DNA of 49,224 bases, taken from Oligoflexia bacterium. Its GTDB lineage: Bacteria > Bdellovibrionota > UBA1018. Of this stretch, positions 35,069 to 44,505 are shown in pieces. Every line of letters begins with the position of its first letter. Within the stretch, counting starts at the first letter, position 1. The translations under genes and the position numbers were made by a program. Below the pieces are notes generated by a model. The model ran no database searches. It saw nothing but the letters and a program-made list of their open reading frames with translations, and was not told the DNA's origin. The stretch covers positions 1 through 49,224 of the forward strand of contig JACMQW010000012.1 in NCBI GenBank assembly GCA_014376785.1. Direction: 5' to 3'.

Positions 35069-37606
35069 TCAGCGGTGGGCGCCTCGACGACCGGGAGGAA
35101 CGGGTTGGAGGAGTGGAACGCACGCTTCGGTCTCTTGCCAAACTCCAGCGATTCCCGTCTTGGAGCGAAAAACAGATCCGTAGAGAATCGCGAGACCGAT
35201 CTCCTCATGAAAATCGTGGTTAATTGCGGCCAAACCGGCCTTTTCCTCGGAGGCGCTTAAAATGCCTTCGTGAAGGATTCCGCCCTTTGCCAAGCTCATG
35301 CTGACCAAGTCCCATCGTTTATGGAAAAATTCGATTCGACCGTAGCCGAGGAGGTAGATTGCGTTGAGTAATGTGCGGTATTTACCATTCTGCTTTGCTT
35401 GCGAAACTTCCAACAGTTGTGAAAAGAGTTCTTGGTCGAACAGGGCTGGGTTTCCGAAGAAATGGGCGTACGCAAACAGATTGGTTTTCGAGAGCATCAG
35501 GGAGCTTCGGAATTCATCTGCTAGGCGTTGTTTGATGCACTCTCGGATGAACGGTTTCAGAAGAACGAGGTCCAATGGACGGTAGTGATTCTGAGGAGAG
35601 AGGGAACTTGCCTCCCGAATCAAATGATCTTCATAAGTTTCGAAGCCCGAGCTCGGAAGTTGGCCGTAAAATCCGCCGTGTCGTTCGCCGTATTGGAGGT
35701 GATCGATAAGGGTCTGAGTGAGTGGGGCGATTTGGGCTCGAAGATAGAGCATAGAAAGTGAGATTGGAACGCGATCGATTTTTTCGAGAAGTTCCGTCGA
35801 GATCTCGGAAGTGAGGGCGAAAAACTCTCGGCGCACGAGTAAATAGAATGGATCGGATTCGGCAAATTTGCCGCTTGATCGATCGATCGCCACTAAAATT
35901 CTCCAATGGTCATCGACGCTCAGCCCGTGAATCTTCTTTCGAAGCGCCGGCCCGAATTCCGGGTGGTCCCAGAGTGCTGAGGTGATCCAAGATAAGTGTC
36001 GAATGGGTGCTGCTCCAGTCGAACCGGCGGTGCCGATTTCTGTCAGACAAGCGTCCAGCGCGATTTGGATGATGGTGCGAGTTTCTTCTTTCGTCGGCGT
36101 TTGGAGTTCTGATCGGATTTGAAGTTCCATCATTTTCCAAACCCCACGGTCGGCGTTCGTTAAGGGCTGCTGAGAGAGGAACCGGAAATAATCGACGACG
36201 TTCAACGCGACCGTTTCGTCTACGACTCGAATTGCACGGCGATTCTTGATCACGAGGTATTGAATACTCGGGATCAAGATGAAATCTTCGCCCTCCCGGG
36301 CATTCGGATCTAAATGGAAACGAATGGTGATTCCGCCTCCTCTTGCACCTTCTCGTCCGAGCCGCACATAAAATCCCTCACCGTGCAGCGCTGTCTCGCC
36401 CGCGGTTTCCTCGCGAGAAGTGAAAACGTTGGGCTCTCCACGTTTTGAGCGCGTGATGCTTTCGTACGCGATCATATCAGTGGTTTCGTGGGAAACGAGG
36501 ATCGGTCCGGCTCCGAAAATTTCGCGCGCGGTTTGGCCCTGATTCGCTAGCGGATGGGAAAGTAGCGGCATGCGACTTAAACATGTCGATAAACTCGGAT
36601 CGCGAGAGTTTTCAGCGAAAATGATCAGTTTATTGAGCAAGCCATTTTTACTCAGCGTCAGGTACGCTTTTTCGAGATCGGCCGCATGGGCGTAGAGCTT
36701 GCGGGAGTTCCCTTCGATCTGCGGCCTTGCTGGAGCATATTCCAACTGTTTCGGATCGAAGGAGTCGATGATCCTTTGGACTGTTTGAAAGTCTTCCGGA
36801 GAAACGACGAGTCCATATTGGAAGGCCTTCGTGAAGTAGCGAATGACGGAGAGGATCGGAGGATTCAATCCGGCTTGCGCACGCGAGGTGGAATGGTGTT
36901 TTGGATTCGCGTAATAGTGCAGTTCTCCATTGGCGACATCCTTTAAAAAGCGCGGATCATGTTGATTTCCCCAGTCGAATAAGTCGCGGACAGTGGATTC
37001 GGTGGCTGGAGGCGTGGTGAGTTCGATCATCCCAGTCGAATGGGAGTCGCTGTTTTGGTCTGTGAAATTAGAATTATTGATCAGGGGTTCTTTGAGAGCG
37101 GTACCCTGGCCTCTGGGTTCCCTTAATAGACGAACCTCCCACACCGATTTCGAGCCTTGCAGGTAGTCGAATTTTTGGCGCAGTTCGCTTTCGAGCGCTT
37201 GCGCCTGCTTCTCGTTCCCATCGAGAATGATGTCAGCATCCTGAGTCGAGCGGAAGATTTGGAAATACCTGTACTGAAATCGTGCTGAAAAGTACGGCGA
37301 GATTTCTCCGCGCTCCATCGATGCTTCCCGCTCTAAATCCGCTTTGACGTAATGAGCGAATCCCGCTGCACTACCCCCAGCGATTCAAAGACGGACACCT
37401 TGGGATTCCGCCCACTGGGTAAGGAAGGCGAATTCTGAAACTCGCTGACGACGAGCGACTATTTCCTGACGAAACTTTTCAAGGGAGATTTTTTCAGAGG
37501 AAGCGAGATGACGGATGAAAGGGCGCGCTTCTCTGCCATGCGCGCAACCCTCTAAGCAGAGGGCGCTCAGTAGTGTCAGAAAAAGGTAAGTGGAGGGCTT
37601 ATGCAC
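35069..37606 (-). pseudogene. Nucleotidyltransferase-fold lipoprotein split by one in-frame UGA
   Basis: One frame of 845 codons from ATG 37606 to the stop at 35069, interrupted only by TGA at 37385-37387 (codon 74). It starts with a lipoprotein signal (lipobox CLEGC). Around the TGA it reads WAESQGVRL-stop-IAGGSAAGFAHYVKADLERE. GGS plus the later RSTQDADIILDG give the G-S and D-x-D motifs of the polymerase-beta nucleotidyltransferase superfamily. Further on: GSKSVWEVRLLRE, PPILSVIRYFTKAFQYG, and a second region with SHETTDMIAYESI, HGEGFYVRLG and GGITIRFHLDP that I cannot assign with confidence. The rest is helical. Trp is expected at the stop. A restart at 37318 would lose the GGS motif. Confidence 0.75.
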
Positions 37607-37715
37607 GGTTACTCATCGGGTTTTGTCCGGAGAAACCGCAGGAAATAGCCGTCAGGTCCCTTCCCTTGAGGTTTCCGACGTCAATCATTCTCCGATGAGG
37701 ATATCCTAAGCGCGT

Positions 37716-38843
37716 TCAATGGGAGGCGGGTCGTCGGTATCCAGGCGTGGTCACTTCCGCCATTTCGACACCGAAGGCCAATGCCAGCTTCAGATACTTC
37801 AAACCATGGCTGGGAGTGAGTTTGTCCAAGGTGTCTCGCGGCGTGTGAATATCGGGATTATCGCTCCCGAATGCGGATTCGAAAGGGAAGGTCGAACGGT
37901 ATCCCGCACTCGTCCAACTCGCGTGATCAGAACAAGCGTAACCACACTCGTCTTCGATCCACAGCGCTTTCACATATTCATCGGACAGGCGCTCAGTATA
38001 ACGGTTCAAATCGCGATTCGTGTAATCGGTGATATAAGTCATGCGCGGATTCGAGCCGGGGTACATCGTCATGTCGAATTGGAGTGCGCCGACCACGTTT
38101 TTCTTTTCTTCACGGTACCGAGTGGCGATGTCTTGGCTACCGAGGAGTCCCTCTTCTTCGCCCGCGTAGCCCATGAACTGGAGCGTACGGTTTAGACGCA
38201 TTCCCGATTTCACAATCAGTCGATAAGCTTCCATCACCGTAGCCGTTCCAGACGCATTATCGTCAGCCCCCGGAGCTTTTCCGGGAGAGATCGAATCGAG
38301 GTGTCCGCCGATTACCACAATTTCATCGCGCGCAGGTCCTGAGCCCTGGATCGTTGCGATGACCGACGGTTGGCGGAAGCGGTGTTTCACGAGTTCCACT
38401 TTGATGTCGGGACGATTTCCCGCGAAGCGAGTGTATTGGTCTTTAATCCACTCGGCTGCTTGGACCCCGGATTGAGTTTGATAATTTCGATCTTCGAATG
38501 CGGAAAGGTGAGTGATGACCGAAATCAAATTGCCTTCGTCCGCTTCGCGAATCAGAGGAAGGACGTTCGCTTGTTCTTTTGGTTCCAGCCCCGCGAGAAG
38601 ACGGAATGATTGGGGAGGGAGTGGACCTCGAATGGGGTAATCGGTGATGTCCATAAATCCACCGCAGCGGCCTTCCTCATGTGCGCGTCTGGACAGGTTT
38701 TCCCGATCTTCGCGCGTGCTCCAAAACCGATGACCGGGACGGGTTTCGATCAATCTCCGGGGTTCTTCGGCTGCCCAGATCGAGGCACTTGCGCAAGCAA
38801 TCGTCAAAACGGAGAGACCTAAAAGGACATTCATTTTTCTCAT
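37716..38843 (-). CDS. Secreted M28-family zinc aminopeptidase
   Basis: About 375 residues from the ATG at 38843; ATG 38864 is an alternative and neither has a strong RBS. A signal peptide ends near ASIWA. A propeptide-like stretch precedes the catalytic domain: VVIGGHLDSIS (zinc His and Asp region), GADDNASGTATVMEAYR (bridging Asp), FMGYAGEEEGLLGS (catalytic Glu plus zinc Glu), LQFDMTMYPG (zinc Asp), and SDHASWTSAGYRSTFPFES with a cysteine pair DECGYACSDH, then DIHTPRDTLD (zinc His). This complete set matches Vibrio/Aeromonas-type leucine aminopeptidases. It would digest peptides outside the cytoplasm. Confidence 0.93.
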   Translation of the reverse strand: MRKMNVLLGLSVLTIACASASIWAAEEPRRLIETRPGHRFWSTREDRENLSRRAHEEGRCGGFMDITDYPIRGPLPPQSFRLLAGLEPKEQANVLPLIREADEGNLISVITHLSAFEDRNYQTQSGVQAAEWIKDQYTRFAGNRPDIKVELVKHRFRQPSVIATIQGSGPARDEIVVIGGHLDSISPGKAPGADDNASGTATVMEAYRLIVKSGMRLNRTLQFMGYAGEEEGLLGSQDIATRYREEKKNVVGALQFDMTMYPGSNPRMTYITDYTNRDLNRYTERLSDEYVKALWIEDECGYACSDHASWTSAGYRSTFPFESAFGSDNPDIHTPRDTLDKLTPSHGLKYLKLALAFGVEMAEVTTPGYRRPASH

Positions 38844-38971
38844 TGCTGCAGAGTAAGCACCCATCCACCGTTCGTCACTACGCTTTGCGCAAAAATTATG
38901 GCCAGATCAAAAGGGAAAGAAAATTTGGCCTGATGCTTGCTCATTGGCTCCTGAAACAAGGAGACTGTCCC

Positions 38972-39628
38972 ATGAATTCCCAAAACTCATCTTCGCCCCG
39001 ATCTGGCTCGAAAAATCGCAAGTCGTCCCCGAATGTCTCATTAAAATCTTCAAATGGTGCCGCTCGAAAGTCCGTTTCCCGTAAGACCGCTGATCGAGAC
39101 GGATCTTGGCTAGAGGGCGTGCAAACCGAAATTCAATCCTTTGACCAGCAGGTCACCCATCTGATCACCGCGCGTCCGGTGGTTTCCCTTGCGATCGCGG
39201 TCGGCTTGGGCGGTTTGGCTTTCTTCGTGGCTAAGAAAATTTCTTCGGAACTCGACGAAAATTCATCCTTCCGTAAAGGACTCGAGAATGTTCCGAGCCA
39301 TTTCTCTGAAAACTTAAGTCAAACGCTCACTCGCTTCGAAGGCGAATTTGATTCCTTAGGTTCTTCCTCTCTCTCCGATGTGAGAGACAACATCGTCCAA
39401 ATGATTACGGATGACCTCAGCGAAAAACCTTTTGAAACCTTACTCACTGCCGCAAGCCTCGGCTTTGGAATGGGAACTCTGCGGTTCGATGATGTGAAAG
39501 ATGTCGCCCTTCGTCTTGCAAAGAAGCTTGCGATGCAATCGATCGACGGAATGGCATCCAACTCCATGGAGCGAAATTCACGTTCCAAATCTCCATCGAT
39601 TCGCGAGCGAAACACTTTACGCCAGTAG
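38972..39628 (+). CDS. Membrane-anchored helical protein, ElaB/DUF883-like
   Basis: 218 residues from the ATG at 38972 (AAGGAGA upstream). A Ser/Lys/Arg-rich disordered N-terminus is followed by a short helix (WLEGVQTEIQSFDQQV) and a transmembrane segment (RPVVSLAIAVGLGGLAFFVA). The rest is amphipathic helix, with a second hydrophobic patch near LLTAASLGFGMGTL. The arrangement recalls ElaB/YqjD-type proteins, which tether ribosomes to the membrane in stationary phase, but the order of parts is not identical; the assignment is tentative. First of three short genes with strong ribosome binding sites. Confidence 0.6.
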   Translation: MNSQNSSSPRSGSKNRKSSPNVSLKSSNGAARKSVSRKTADRDGSWLEGVQTEIQSFDQQVTHLITARPVVSLAIAVGLGGLAFFVAKKISSELDENSSFRKGLENVPSHFSENLSQTLTRFEGEFDSLGSSSLSDVRDNIVQMITDDLSEKPFETLLTAASLGFGMGTLRFDDVKDVALRLAKKLAMQSIDGMASNSMERNSRSKSPSIRERNTLRQ

Positions 39629-39672
39629 ATTTAAATTTAGCCCTCAACAAACCTGAACAAAGGAGACCTCAA

Positions 39673-39924
39673 ATGAAAAAAACTGAAGCTCGCGAAGATT
39701 ATTTCGAAGACCGTTCCATCGTAAAGCCATTAGCGATTTTCGCTGCGGTAGGCTTGGTAGGTTATGGAGTTTACCGTTACCGGTTTAAAATCCAAGAACT
39801 GCTGGCCCAGAACGGAATTGAAACTCCGTGGCTCAATCAGTCTCCGACCGATGCATTCAAATCCGGCGCGGCAAAAGCTTCTGGCGCTATTAAGCACGAA
39901 GTGGATCGCGCATCCCTTTCTTAG
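39673..39924 (+). CDS. Small single-pass membrane protein
   Basis: 83 residues, with AAAGGAGA upstream. A charged start (EAREDYFEDRS) is followed by one transmembrane helix (LAIFAAVGLVGYGVYRY) and a short amphipathic tail (KSGAAKASGAIKHEV). It resembles small YtxH-like stress membrane proteins in size and layout only. Its neighbours are another membrane-anchored helical protein and a glutaredoxin-like protein. Confidence 0.65.
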   Translation: MKKTEAREDYFEDRSIVKPLAIFAAVGLVGYGVYRYRFKIQELLAQNGIETPWLNQSPTDAFKSGAAKASGAIKHEVDRASLS

Positions 39925-39954
39925 ATCTGATTCCCTAAGCCTGGAGGAACGGCA

Positions 39955-40215
39955 ATGACTTTGGAACTCTTTCATAAACAAGCGTGTCCCTACAGTGCGA
40001 AGGTTCGTGATTTCATTCATGCAGAACAACTTTCAGAAGAAATTCCCTTTTCCGACATCGAGCGGGATGCTGGAAAGCGGGAAGTTCTGATGGAAAAAAC
40101 GGACGACGTTCAAGTGCCCTGCCTGATGATCAACGGTGAACCCCTTCTCGAGAGCGATGACATCATCGTTTGGTTAAAGGATCATCGGGATGAATTTCGC
40201 GGACAGCTGAACTGA
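39955..40215 (+). CDS. Glutaredoxin-like protein with CPYS active site
   Basis: 86 residues, with CTGGAGGAACGG upstream. The thioredoxin fold starts LELFHKQACPYSAKVRDFI with a C-P-Y-S site, a one-cysteine variant of the dithiol CPYC. VPCLMINGEPLLESDDIIVWL supplies the cis-proline (VPCL) and the glutathione-binding region. A cysteine directly after the cis-proline is uncommon. It probably handles mixed disulfides with glutathione or a relative. Last gene of the short cluster, ended by a strong terminator. Confidence 0.85.
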   Translation: MTLELFHKQACPYSAKVRDFIHAEQLSEEIPFSDIERDAGKREVLMEKTDDVQVPCLMINGEPLLESDDIIVWLKDHRDEFRGQLN

Positions 40216-40265
40216 AGCGGATTGCTGAGATTGTAAGGTTAAATTTTTAATCTGGAATCTCATCG

Positions 40266-40318
40266 AAAAGCGGAATGGGTCGAAAAGAGGAAATCTCTTT
40301 TCGGCCCATTCCGCTTTT
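40266..40318. terminator. Long bidirectional terminator between convergent genes
   Basis: A 24-bp stem (40266-40289 with 40295-40318), with one G-T pair and a 5-base loop. It starts with AAAA and ends with TTTT, so it serves both the glutaredoxin gene and the phosphatase gene. Confidence 0.92.
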
Positions 40319-40331
40319 CAAGAACTTAGAA

Positions 40332-40994
40332 TTAAGAAAAAATAAGCGAATGGGAGAGATTTTTTCTGAGGTCGGCGGGCCCGCCATAGATTTCCGAAGC
40401 GCCCGATAAGCTTTGATCACCCCAACCTCCACATCGGAATGCGACGGTGTGAACGCCCGCTTCTTTCGCAGCTCGGATGTCGTAGGGAGTGTCGCCGATC
40501 ATCACGCATTCGCCAGCAGCCAGGCCGCTTTTTTCTAGCGCGGCCAGGATCAGATCGGGGGCAGGTTTAGACTTAGAAACCTCGTCTGAAGTCACAGCGA
40601 TATCGATCCAAGATTCGATACCGATGATTTTAAGAAAGGACTTCAGGTCCTTTTGATTTGATGAGGTTGCGACGCAAATCTTGAGCCCTAGGTTTGAAAA
40701 CTCTTCGACCATCTCTTTTGCTTCCGGAAAAGCTTTCAGATCGGCGAGAGAGTCGTGCTGAAAAATGCGGCCGCGCTCTTTGATGATCGCTTTCCCCGCT
40801 TCAGAGTCGGATTCGATTCCAACGAGCGCGGGGAGAAGCTGGTCTGCCCCCATCCCGATGCAGCGCCTCACTTCCTCGAACGAAAAGATGTGCCCGTGCT
40901 TTTCCAGGCTCGATTTCCAAGCATTCGCATGGGCGTCGTTGCTATCAAGCAAGGTGCCGTCGATGTCTAGGATCACTCCGCGTAAACGACGCAA
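40332..40994 (-). CDS. HAD-superfamily phosphatase (phosphoglycolate phosphatase/beta-phosphoglucomutase-like)
   Basis: About 220 residues from a TTG at 40994. The ATG at 41090 would overlap the upstream S1 gene by 89 bases and add a non-homologous basic stretch. HAD motifs: I ILDIDGTLLDSNDAHANAW (nucleophile and acid Asp), II ATSSNQ, III lysine in SKSKPAPDLIL, IV MIGDTPYDIRAAKEAG. The helical cap of subfamily IA lies between motifs I and II. It would hydrolyse a small phosphate ester; the substrate is not predictable. It follows the S1-domain gene and is probably cotranscribed. Confidence 0.88.
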   Translation of the reverse strand: MRRLRGVILDIDGTLLDSNDAHANAWKSSLEKHGHIFSFEEVRRCIGMGADQLLPALVGIESDSEAGKAIIKERGRIFQHDSLADLKAFPEAKEMVEEFSNLGLKICVATSSNQKDLKSFLKIIGIESWIDIAVTSDEVSKSKPAPDLILAALEKSGLAAGECVMIGDTPYDIRAAKEAGVHTVAFRCGGWGDQSLSGASEIYGGPADLRKNLSHSLIFS

Positions 40995-41001
40995 GCCGTG
41001 G

Positions 41002-42282
41002 TTACTTTTTCTTCGTGGTTGCAGCTCGGAGTTTATCCGCGAGGGTTCCGAAAGAGGTCGCCGCCGCAGGAGTGTGGTTTTTCCAGTCATCAGCGTCCGC
41101 GTCGCCTGGAAGTCCCAGGGAAATTTGGCGTTCCTTTGCTCGGATCTCGACGATCTGAACTTTTACCGCGTCTCCCACTCGGATTTTTTCAAACCGAAAT
41201 TCCGAATGTTCTGAAACGCGAGACTGGTGAAGCAGACCCGTGATTCCCGGTTCAAGAGCAACAAAAAGACCATACGGTTCTTTCCGGTTCACTTTCCCAT
41301 CGATCACCTGACCGACCGCAAGCTTTGCCCAAGGGTCATTCGCAGGGACTGCAGATTTACCTTCACCTGCACCCGGAGCTTGGGGGCGCTCCTCCATCGG
41401 CATCGCTTGTTTGATCGAAAGAGAAATCTTAGGCCGTCCATTCACGATTTCTCTGCGAAGAAGTTTCACGGTGACTTCTTGGCCGGGAGTCAAAACTTCC
41501 GCGGGATCCGCAATGCGGGACCAGGCGATTTCTGAAATGTGGACGAGGCCGTCCACGCCGGGGGTGAGTTCCACAAAAGCCCCGAATTTTTCAAGTTTCG
41601 TCACCTTACCGGTGACGGTTGCGCCATCTTTATTTTCTTCTAGGAAAGAGGCGGTGCCCACTTCTCGTTCTGCTTCGAGGAGTTTCCTTCGGGAAACGAC
41701 GATGTTTCGGCCGCCCTCTGCAAATTGGGTGATTTTGAAATCAAAGCTTTTTCCGATGTACTCGTCGGGCGTTTCAACGTGCTTCACATCGATTTGGCTG
41801 ATCGGGCAAAACGCGAGTTTGCCCTTGATGTTCACGCGCACTCCGCCTTTCACCACTTCTACGATTCGTCCAGGAATGGCGAGGTTCTGGGCGTAGGCTT
41901 CTTCTAAATCTTTAGCCAGATTTCGATCCGTTGGTTTTTTAGAAAGTCTGACTTCGGTCCCGCGCACCTGGGTCACGTAAAGTTCGACGACGTCGTCTCG
42001 CTTGTAAGGGCATTCTCCTTTTTCGTTGAGGAGGTCGCGTCGGGCAATAGAGCCGTCTTGGTTCGGTCCGATTTCCACGTAAATTTCTTCGGCACCCATC
42101 ACCAGAATTTTACCGCGGATTTTATCCCCGACGTTCAACTTTTTCTTTTTAGTCGATAAGGATTCTCCGAGCATCTTTGCAAAGTCTTCTTGGAGTTCTG
42201 AAGAGGTCTGCTTCTCTTCCATCTCTTCGGATGGATCATTAAATTCTGCAAAGTAATCGGGCACGGGTTTTTTCTGTGACAT
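41002..42282 (-). CDS. Protein with four S1 RNA-binding domains (ribosomal S1-like)
   Basis: 426 residues. An acidic N-terminus is followed by four OB-fold S1 repeats at about residues 48-118, 128-205, 216-295 and 318-390. Repeat 3 is the most canonical (GKVTKLEKFGAFVELTPGVDGLVHISEI). The tail is Ala/Lys-rich. Full-length bacterial S1 has six domains; this shorter form resembles the S1 paralogues of four repeats found in several lineages and would bind mRNA or structured RNA. Whether it is the main ribosomal S1 or an extra copy cannot be told from the window. Confidence 0.9.
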   Translation of the reverse strand: MSQKKPVPDYFAEFNDPSEEMEEKQTSSELQEDFAKMLGESLSTKKKKLNVGDKIRGKILVMGAEEIYVEIGPNQDGSIARRDLLNEKGECPYKRDDVVELYVTQVRGTEVRLSKKPTDRNLAKDLEEAYAQNLAIPGRIVEVVKGGVRVNIKGKLAFCPISQIDVKHVETPDEYIGKSFDFKITQFAEGGRNIVVSRRKLLEAEREVGTASFLEENKDGATVTGKVTKLEKFGAFVELTPGVDGLVHISEIAWSRIADPAEVLTPGQEVTVKLLRREIVNGRPKISLSIKQAMPMEERPQAPGAGEGKSAVPANDPWAKLAVGQVIDGKVNRKEPYGLFVALEPGITGLLHQSRVSEHSEFRFEKIRVGDAVKVQIVEIRAKERQISLGLPGDADADDWKNHTPAAATSFGTLADKLRAATTKKK

Positions 42283-42293
42283 CGAGAAGAATC

Positions 42294-43514
42294 CTATAGG
42301 TTAGGGGAAGACTCTAAGGGAAGAGATCCGGCTTTTCTAGTGCCGTTCCCTCGGTAACGGGCGGGTGCCGTAAAATAAAAAAGCCCACCGAAAGCCAGAA
42401 AACCAAGAGACGTCAAGCAGACGCCATTCCAGCCGGCCAAGCTCCAGGCCCAGCTTCCCAGACCAGAGCCCAGTGATCCTCCCACGAAATAGGCGAAAAT
42501 ATAGGCCGTGTTCGTGCGCGATCTTGCTTCGGCGATTAAACCAAACACGCGGCTTTGGTTTGCGATATGGCCGACTTGGACGCCGACATCCATGACAACG
42601 ACCCCGATCGCTAGAATGATCAGTGATTTTGCGCCCAGAATATAAATTCCGAAAGAGAAGGCAGTGATGAGTAATCCCACGCCGGTCGCCGCGCGGGCGC
42701 TCTTGCGATCAGAAAACCTTCCCGCAATCGGGGCGGCAAGGGCTCCCGCTGCTCCGAGGAGTCCGAACAGTCCCACGGTGCGTGCCCCGAGGTGGAAGGA
42801 GTCCGACTCTAGCAGATGAATGAGGGTTGCCCAGAACGCGCTGAAAGCAGCGAAGAGTGCACCTCCGAGAAACATGGTTTCTCTGAGCACGGGTTCAGAC
42901 TTCACCAGAGCAAAAAGAGATCCGAGGAGGTCTCGGTAATTTCCGGCAAAAGTGGGCTCACTCTTGGGTAAAATCGCTCGGAGGATGAACGAGAGGACGA
43001 ACAGCACGGCCCCGGCTCCCGCATACATCATCCGCCAGCCGAACGCGGCTCCCACAAATCCAGAAACCGTTCGAGCGAGCAAAATACCGAGTAAAAGTCC
43101 GCTCATCATGATTCCCACCACTTGGCCTTGTTTTTCTTTCGGGGCAAGCGCGGCCGCGAACGGTATCAGAAACTGAGGGGTAGTGGTGACGATACCGAGC
43201 AGAAGGCAGAGGATGAGCAGAATTTCGAATGTTGGGGCGGCCGCGATCCCCATGAGGACGATTGCGGAGGCTAAGGTAAAGAGGTAAGTGGGGTTCCTCT
43301 TTTCCTTTTGGTCACCAAGCGGAACGATGAACAAGATCCCCAGAGCGTATCCGATCTGCGTGAGGGTAGGGATCCAACCGGCTTTGGCATCGGTAATGAT
43401 GGACGAACCGCCGAAGCTATTTTGCATTTCATGGAGCAGCGGCTGGCAGTAGTAAATGTTTGCGACGCAAATGCCAGTCGCAGTGGCCATGATGCCGAGG
43501 GTTCTTTTTTCCAT
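42294..43514 (-). CDS. MFS transporter, probable efflux type
   Basis: About 406 residues from the ATG at 43514, where MEKRTLGIMATATGICVANI opens the first helix; the frame extends 30 codons upstream into the DCC gene. Twelve hydrophobic segments are evident. The N-terminus ANIYYCQPLLHEM and loop 2-3 GYALGILFIVPLGDQKEKR are characteristic of a drug/sugar-efflux subgroup of the major facilitator superfamily. Loop 8-9 has GRFSDRKSARAATG. Substrate unknown. It lies 22 bases after the DCC-family gene. Confidence 0.88.
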   Translation of the reverse strand: MEKRTLGIMATATGICVANIYYCQPLLHEMQNSFGGSSIITDAKAGWIPTLTQIGYALGILFIVPLGDQKEKRNPTYLFTLASAIVLMGIAAAPTFEILLILCLLLGIVTTTPQFLIPFAAALAPKEKQGQVVGIMMSGLLLGILLARTVSGFVGAAFGWRMMYAGAGAVLFVLSFILRAILPKSEPTFAGNYRDLLGSLFALVKSEPVLRETMFLGGALFAAFSAFWATLIHLLESDSFHLGARTVGLFGLLGAAGALAAPIAGRFSDRKSARAATGVGLLITAFSFGIYILGAKSLIILAIGVVVMDVGVQVGHIANQSRVFGLIAEARSRTNTAYIFAYFVGGSLGSGLGSWAWSLAGWNGVCLTSLGFLAFGGLFYFTAPARYRGNGTRKAGSLPLESSPNL

Positions 43515-43536
43515 TCGTTCGACCCTACCCAGGAGT

Positions 43537-43959
43537 CTAGGTAGGATCAAGAAATCGATCGCGCCATTCCGGTTTCGGGAGGAGGCAGCTATCCCTCTTG
43601 CCAAACCATCGGTAGCGGTTCCGAGCGATGAATCGATAAATCCCGTCTCGGATGGGCCGAGGAACGAGCAAAAAAACTTTCAAGCCTGGCCAAGGAAAAC
43701 TCATCCCGCCCGCGATTCGAAGTGCCGCGGTCGAGTAATCGGAGAGAAGGGCCCCCTCAAGCAGCAAAACAGAATCCGGCTCCGCTTCCATCGCCCTGCC
43801 AAATCGCGCCAGGCGGGTTTTCGCGTAATCGCCCTGAAGCGATGCGAAGAGAAAGTGGGTAGACACGTCTCGGCGAAGAATGAACTGAACGGACTGGTTG
43901 CAAAGGTTACAGACCCCATCATAAAAGATGATAGGGGAGGGAGGGCTTTGAACGCTCAT
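43537..43959 (-). CDS. DCC-family (DUF393) thiol-disulfide oxidoreductase-like protein
   Basis: 140 residues. The family name comes from its D-x-x-C-x-x-C start, here FYDGVCNLCNQSVQFILRRD. The later FASLQGDYA, TAALRIAGGM and the terminal YRWFGKRDSCLLP are all typical. The fold is thioredoxin-like and the two cysteines suggest redox activity, though the physiological partner is unknown. It is followed closely by the MFS gene on the same strand. Confidence 0.93.
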   Translation of the reverse strand: MSVQSPPSPIIFYDGVCNLCNQSVQFILRRDVSTHFLFASLQGDYAKTRLARFGRAMEAEPDSVLLLEGALLSDYSTAALRIAGGMSFPWPGLKVFLLVPRPIRDGIYRFIARNRYRWFGKRDSCLLPKPEWRDRFLDPT

Positions 43960-44036
43960 TGCATCCAGCCTAATTGAAGATTAAGATCGCGTAAACTACG
44001 GAAACTCTCTCCTCCGTCTACAGGAAAAGGAAATGT

Positions 44037-44486
44037 ATGAAAAAAACCCTCGGTTTCATTTTTTTAGGTCTGGCTCTGGCTACTTCTAGTTTTGCCGCTC
44101 CGGCCGCAGTGAAAATTTCGCTGGGCACCGGAACCGCTAAAGATAAGGAGAAAATGGTCTACAGCAAAGACAAGTTGACCGTGAAAGCGGGAGCGCAGGT
44201 TGCCCTCACTTTTAAAAACAATTCGAGCTCAAAGGGCATGACCCATAACTGGGTCCTCGTGAAGCCTGGAAAAGGGCAAATGGTTCAAGATGCTGCGCCT
44301 GCCGCCGGTCCGGGAAAAAATTGGACTCCAGAAATTCCGGAAGTGCTCGTGAAGTCCAAACTCATCGATGCCGGTGAGTCAGAAGAAATCGCCTTCACCG
44401 CTCCGACCGAGCCAGGAGATTATCCATTCGTTTGCACTTTTCCAGGACACACCACCATGAAGGGTATCCTAAAAGTAACGAAGTAA
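44037..44486 (+). CDS. Periplasmic blue-copper protein (azurin/plastocyanin-like cupredoxin)
   Basis: 149 residues, with AAAAGGAAATG upstream. The signal peptide ends near SSFAAPA. Copper ligands are visible as His in KGMTHNWVLV and Cys-His-Met in VCTFPGHTTMKG, the standard type 1 site. VYSKDKLTVKAGAQVALTF gives the N-terminal strand pattern. It would carry single electrons in the periplasm, for example between a quinol oxidising complex and an oxidase. A terminator follows 20 bases after the stop. Confidence 0.93.
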   Translation: MKKTLGFIFLGLALATSSFAAPAAVKISLGTGTAKDKEKMVYSKDKLTVKAGAQVALTFKNNSSSKGMTHNWVLVKPGKGQMVQDAAPAAGPGKNWTPEIPEVLVKSKLIDAGESEEIAFTAPTEPGDYPFVCTFPGHTTMKGILKVTK

Positions 44487-44505
44487 TTTCAAATCGCTGA
44501 TTTGA

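Noticed and set aside
30884-37387. Alternative genetic code with UGA or UAG read as tryptophan
   Set aside because: TGA and TAG end several well-supported genes here (for example the ATGA overlaps of queA, gmk and the hydrolase), so both are genuine stops.
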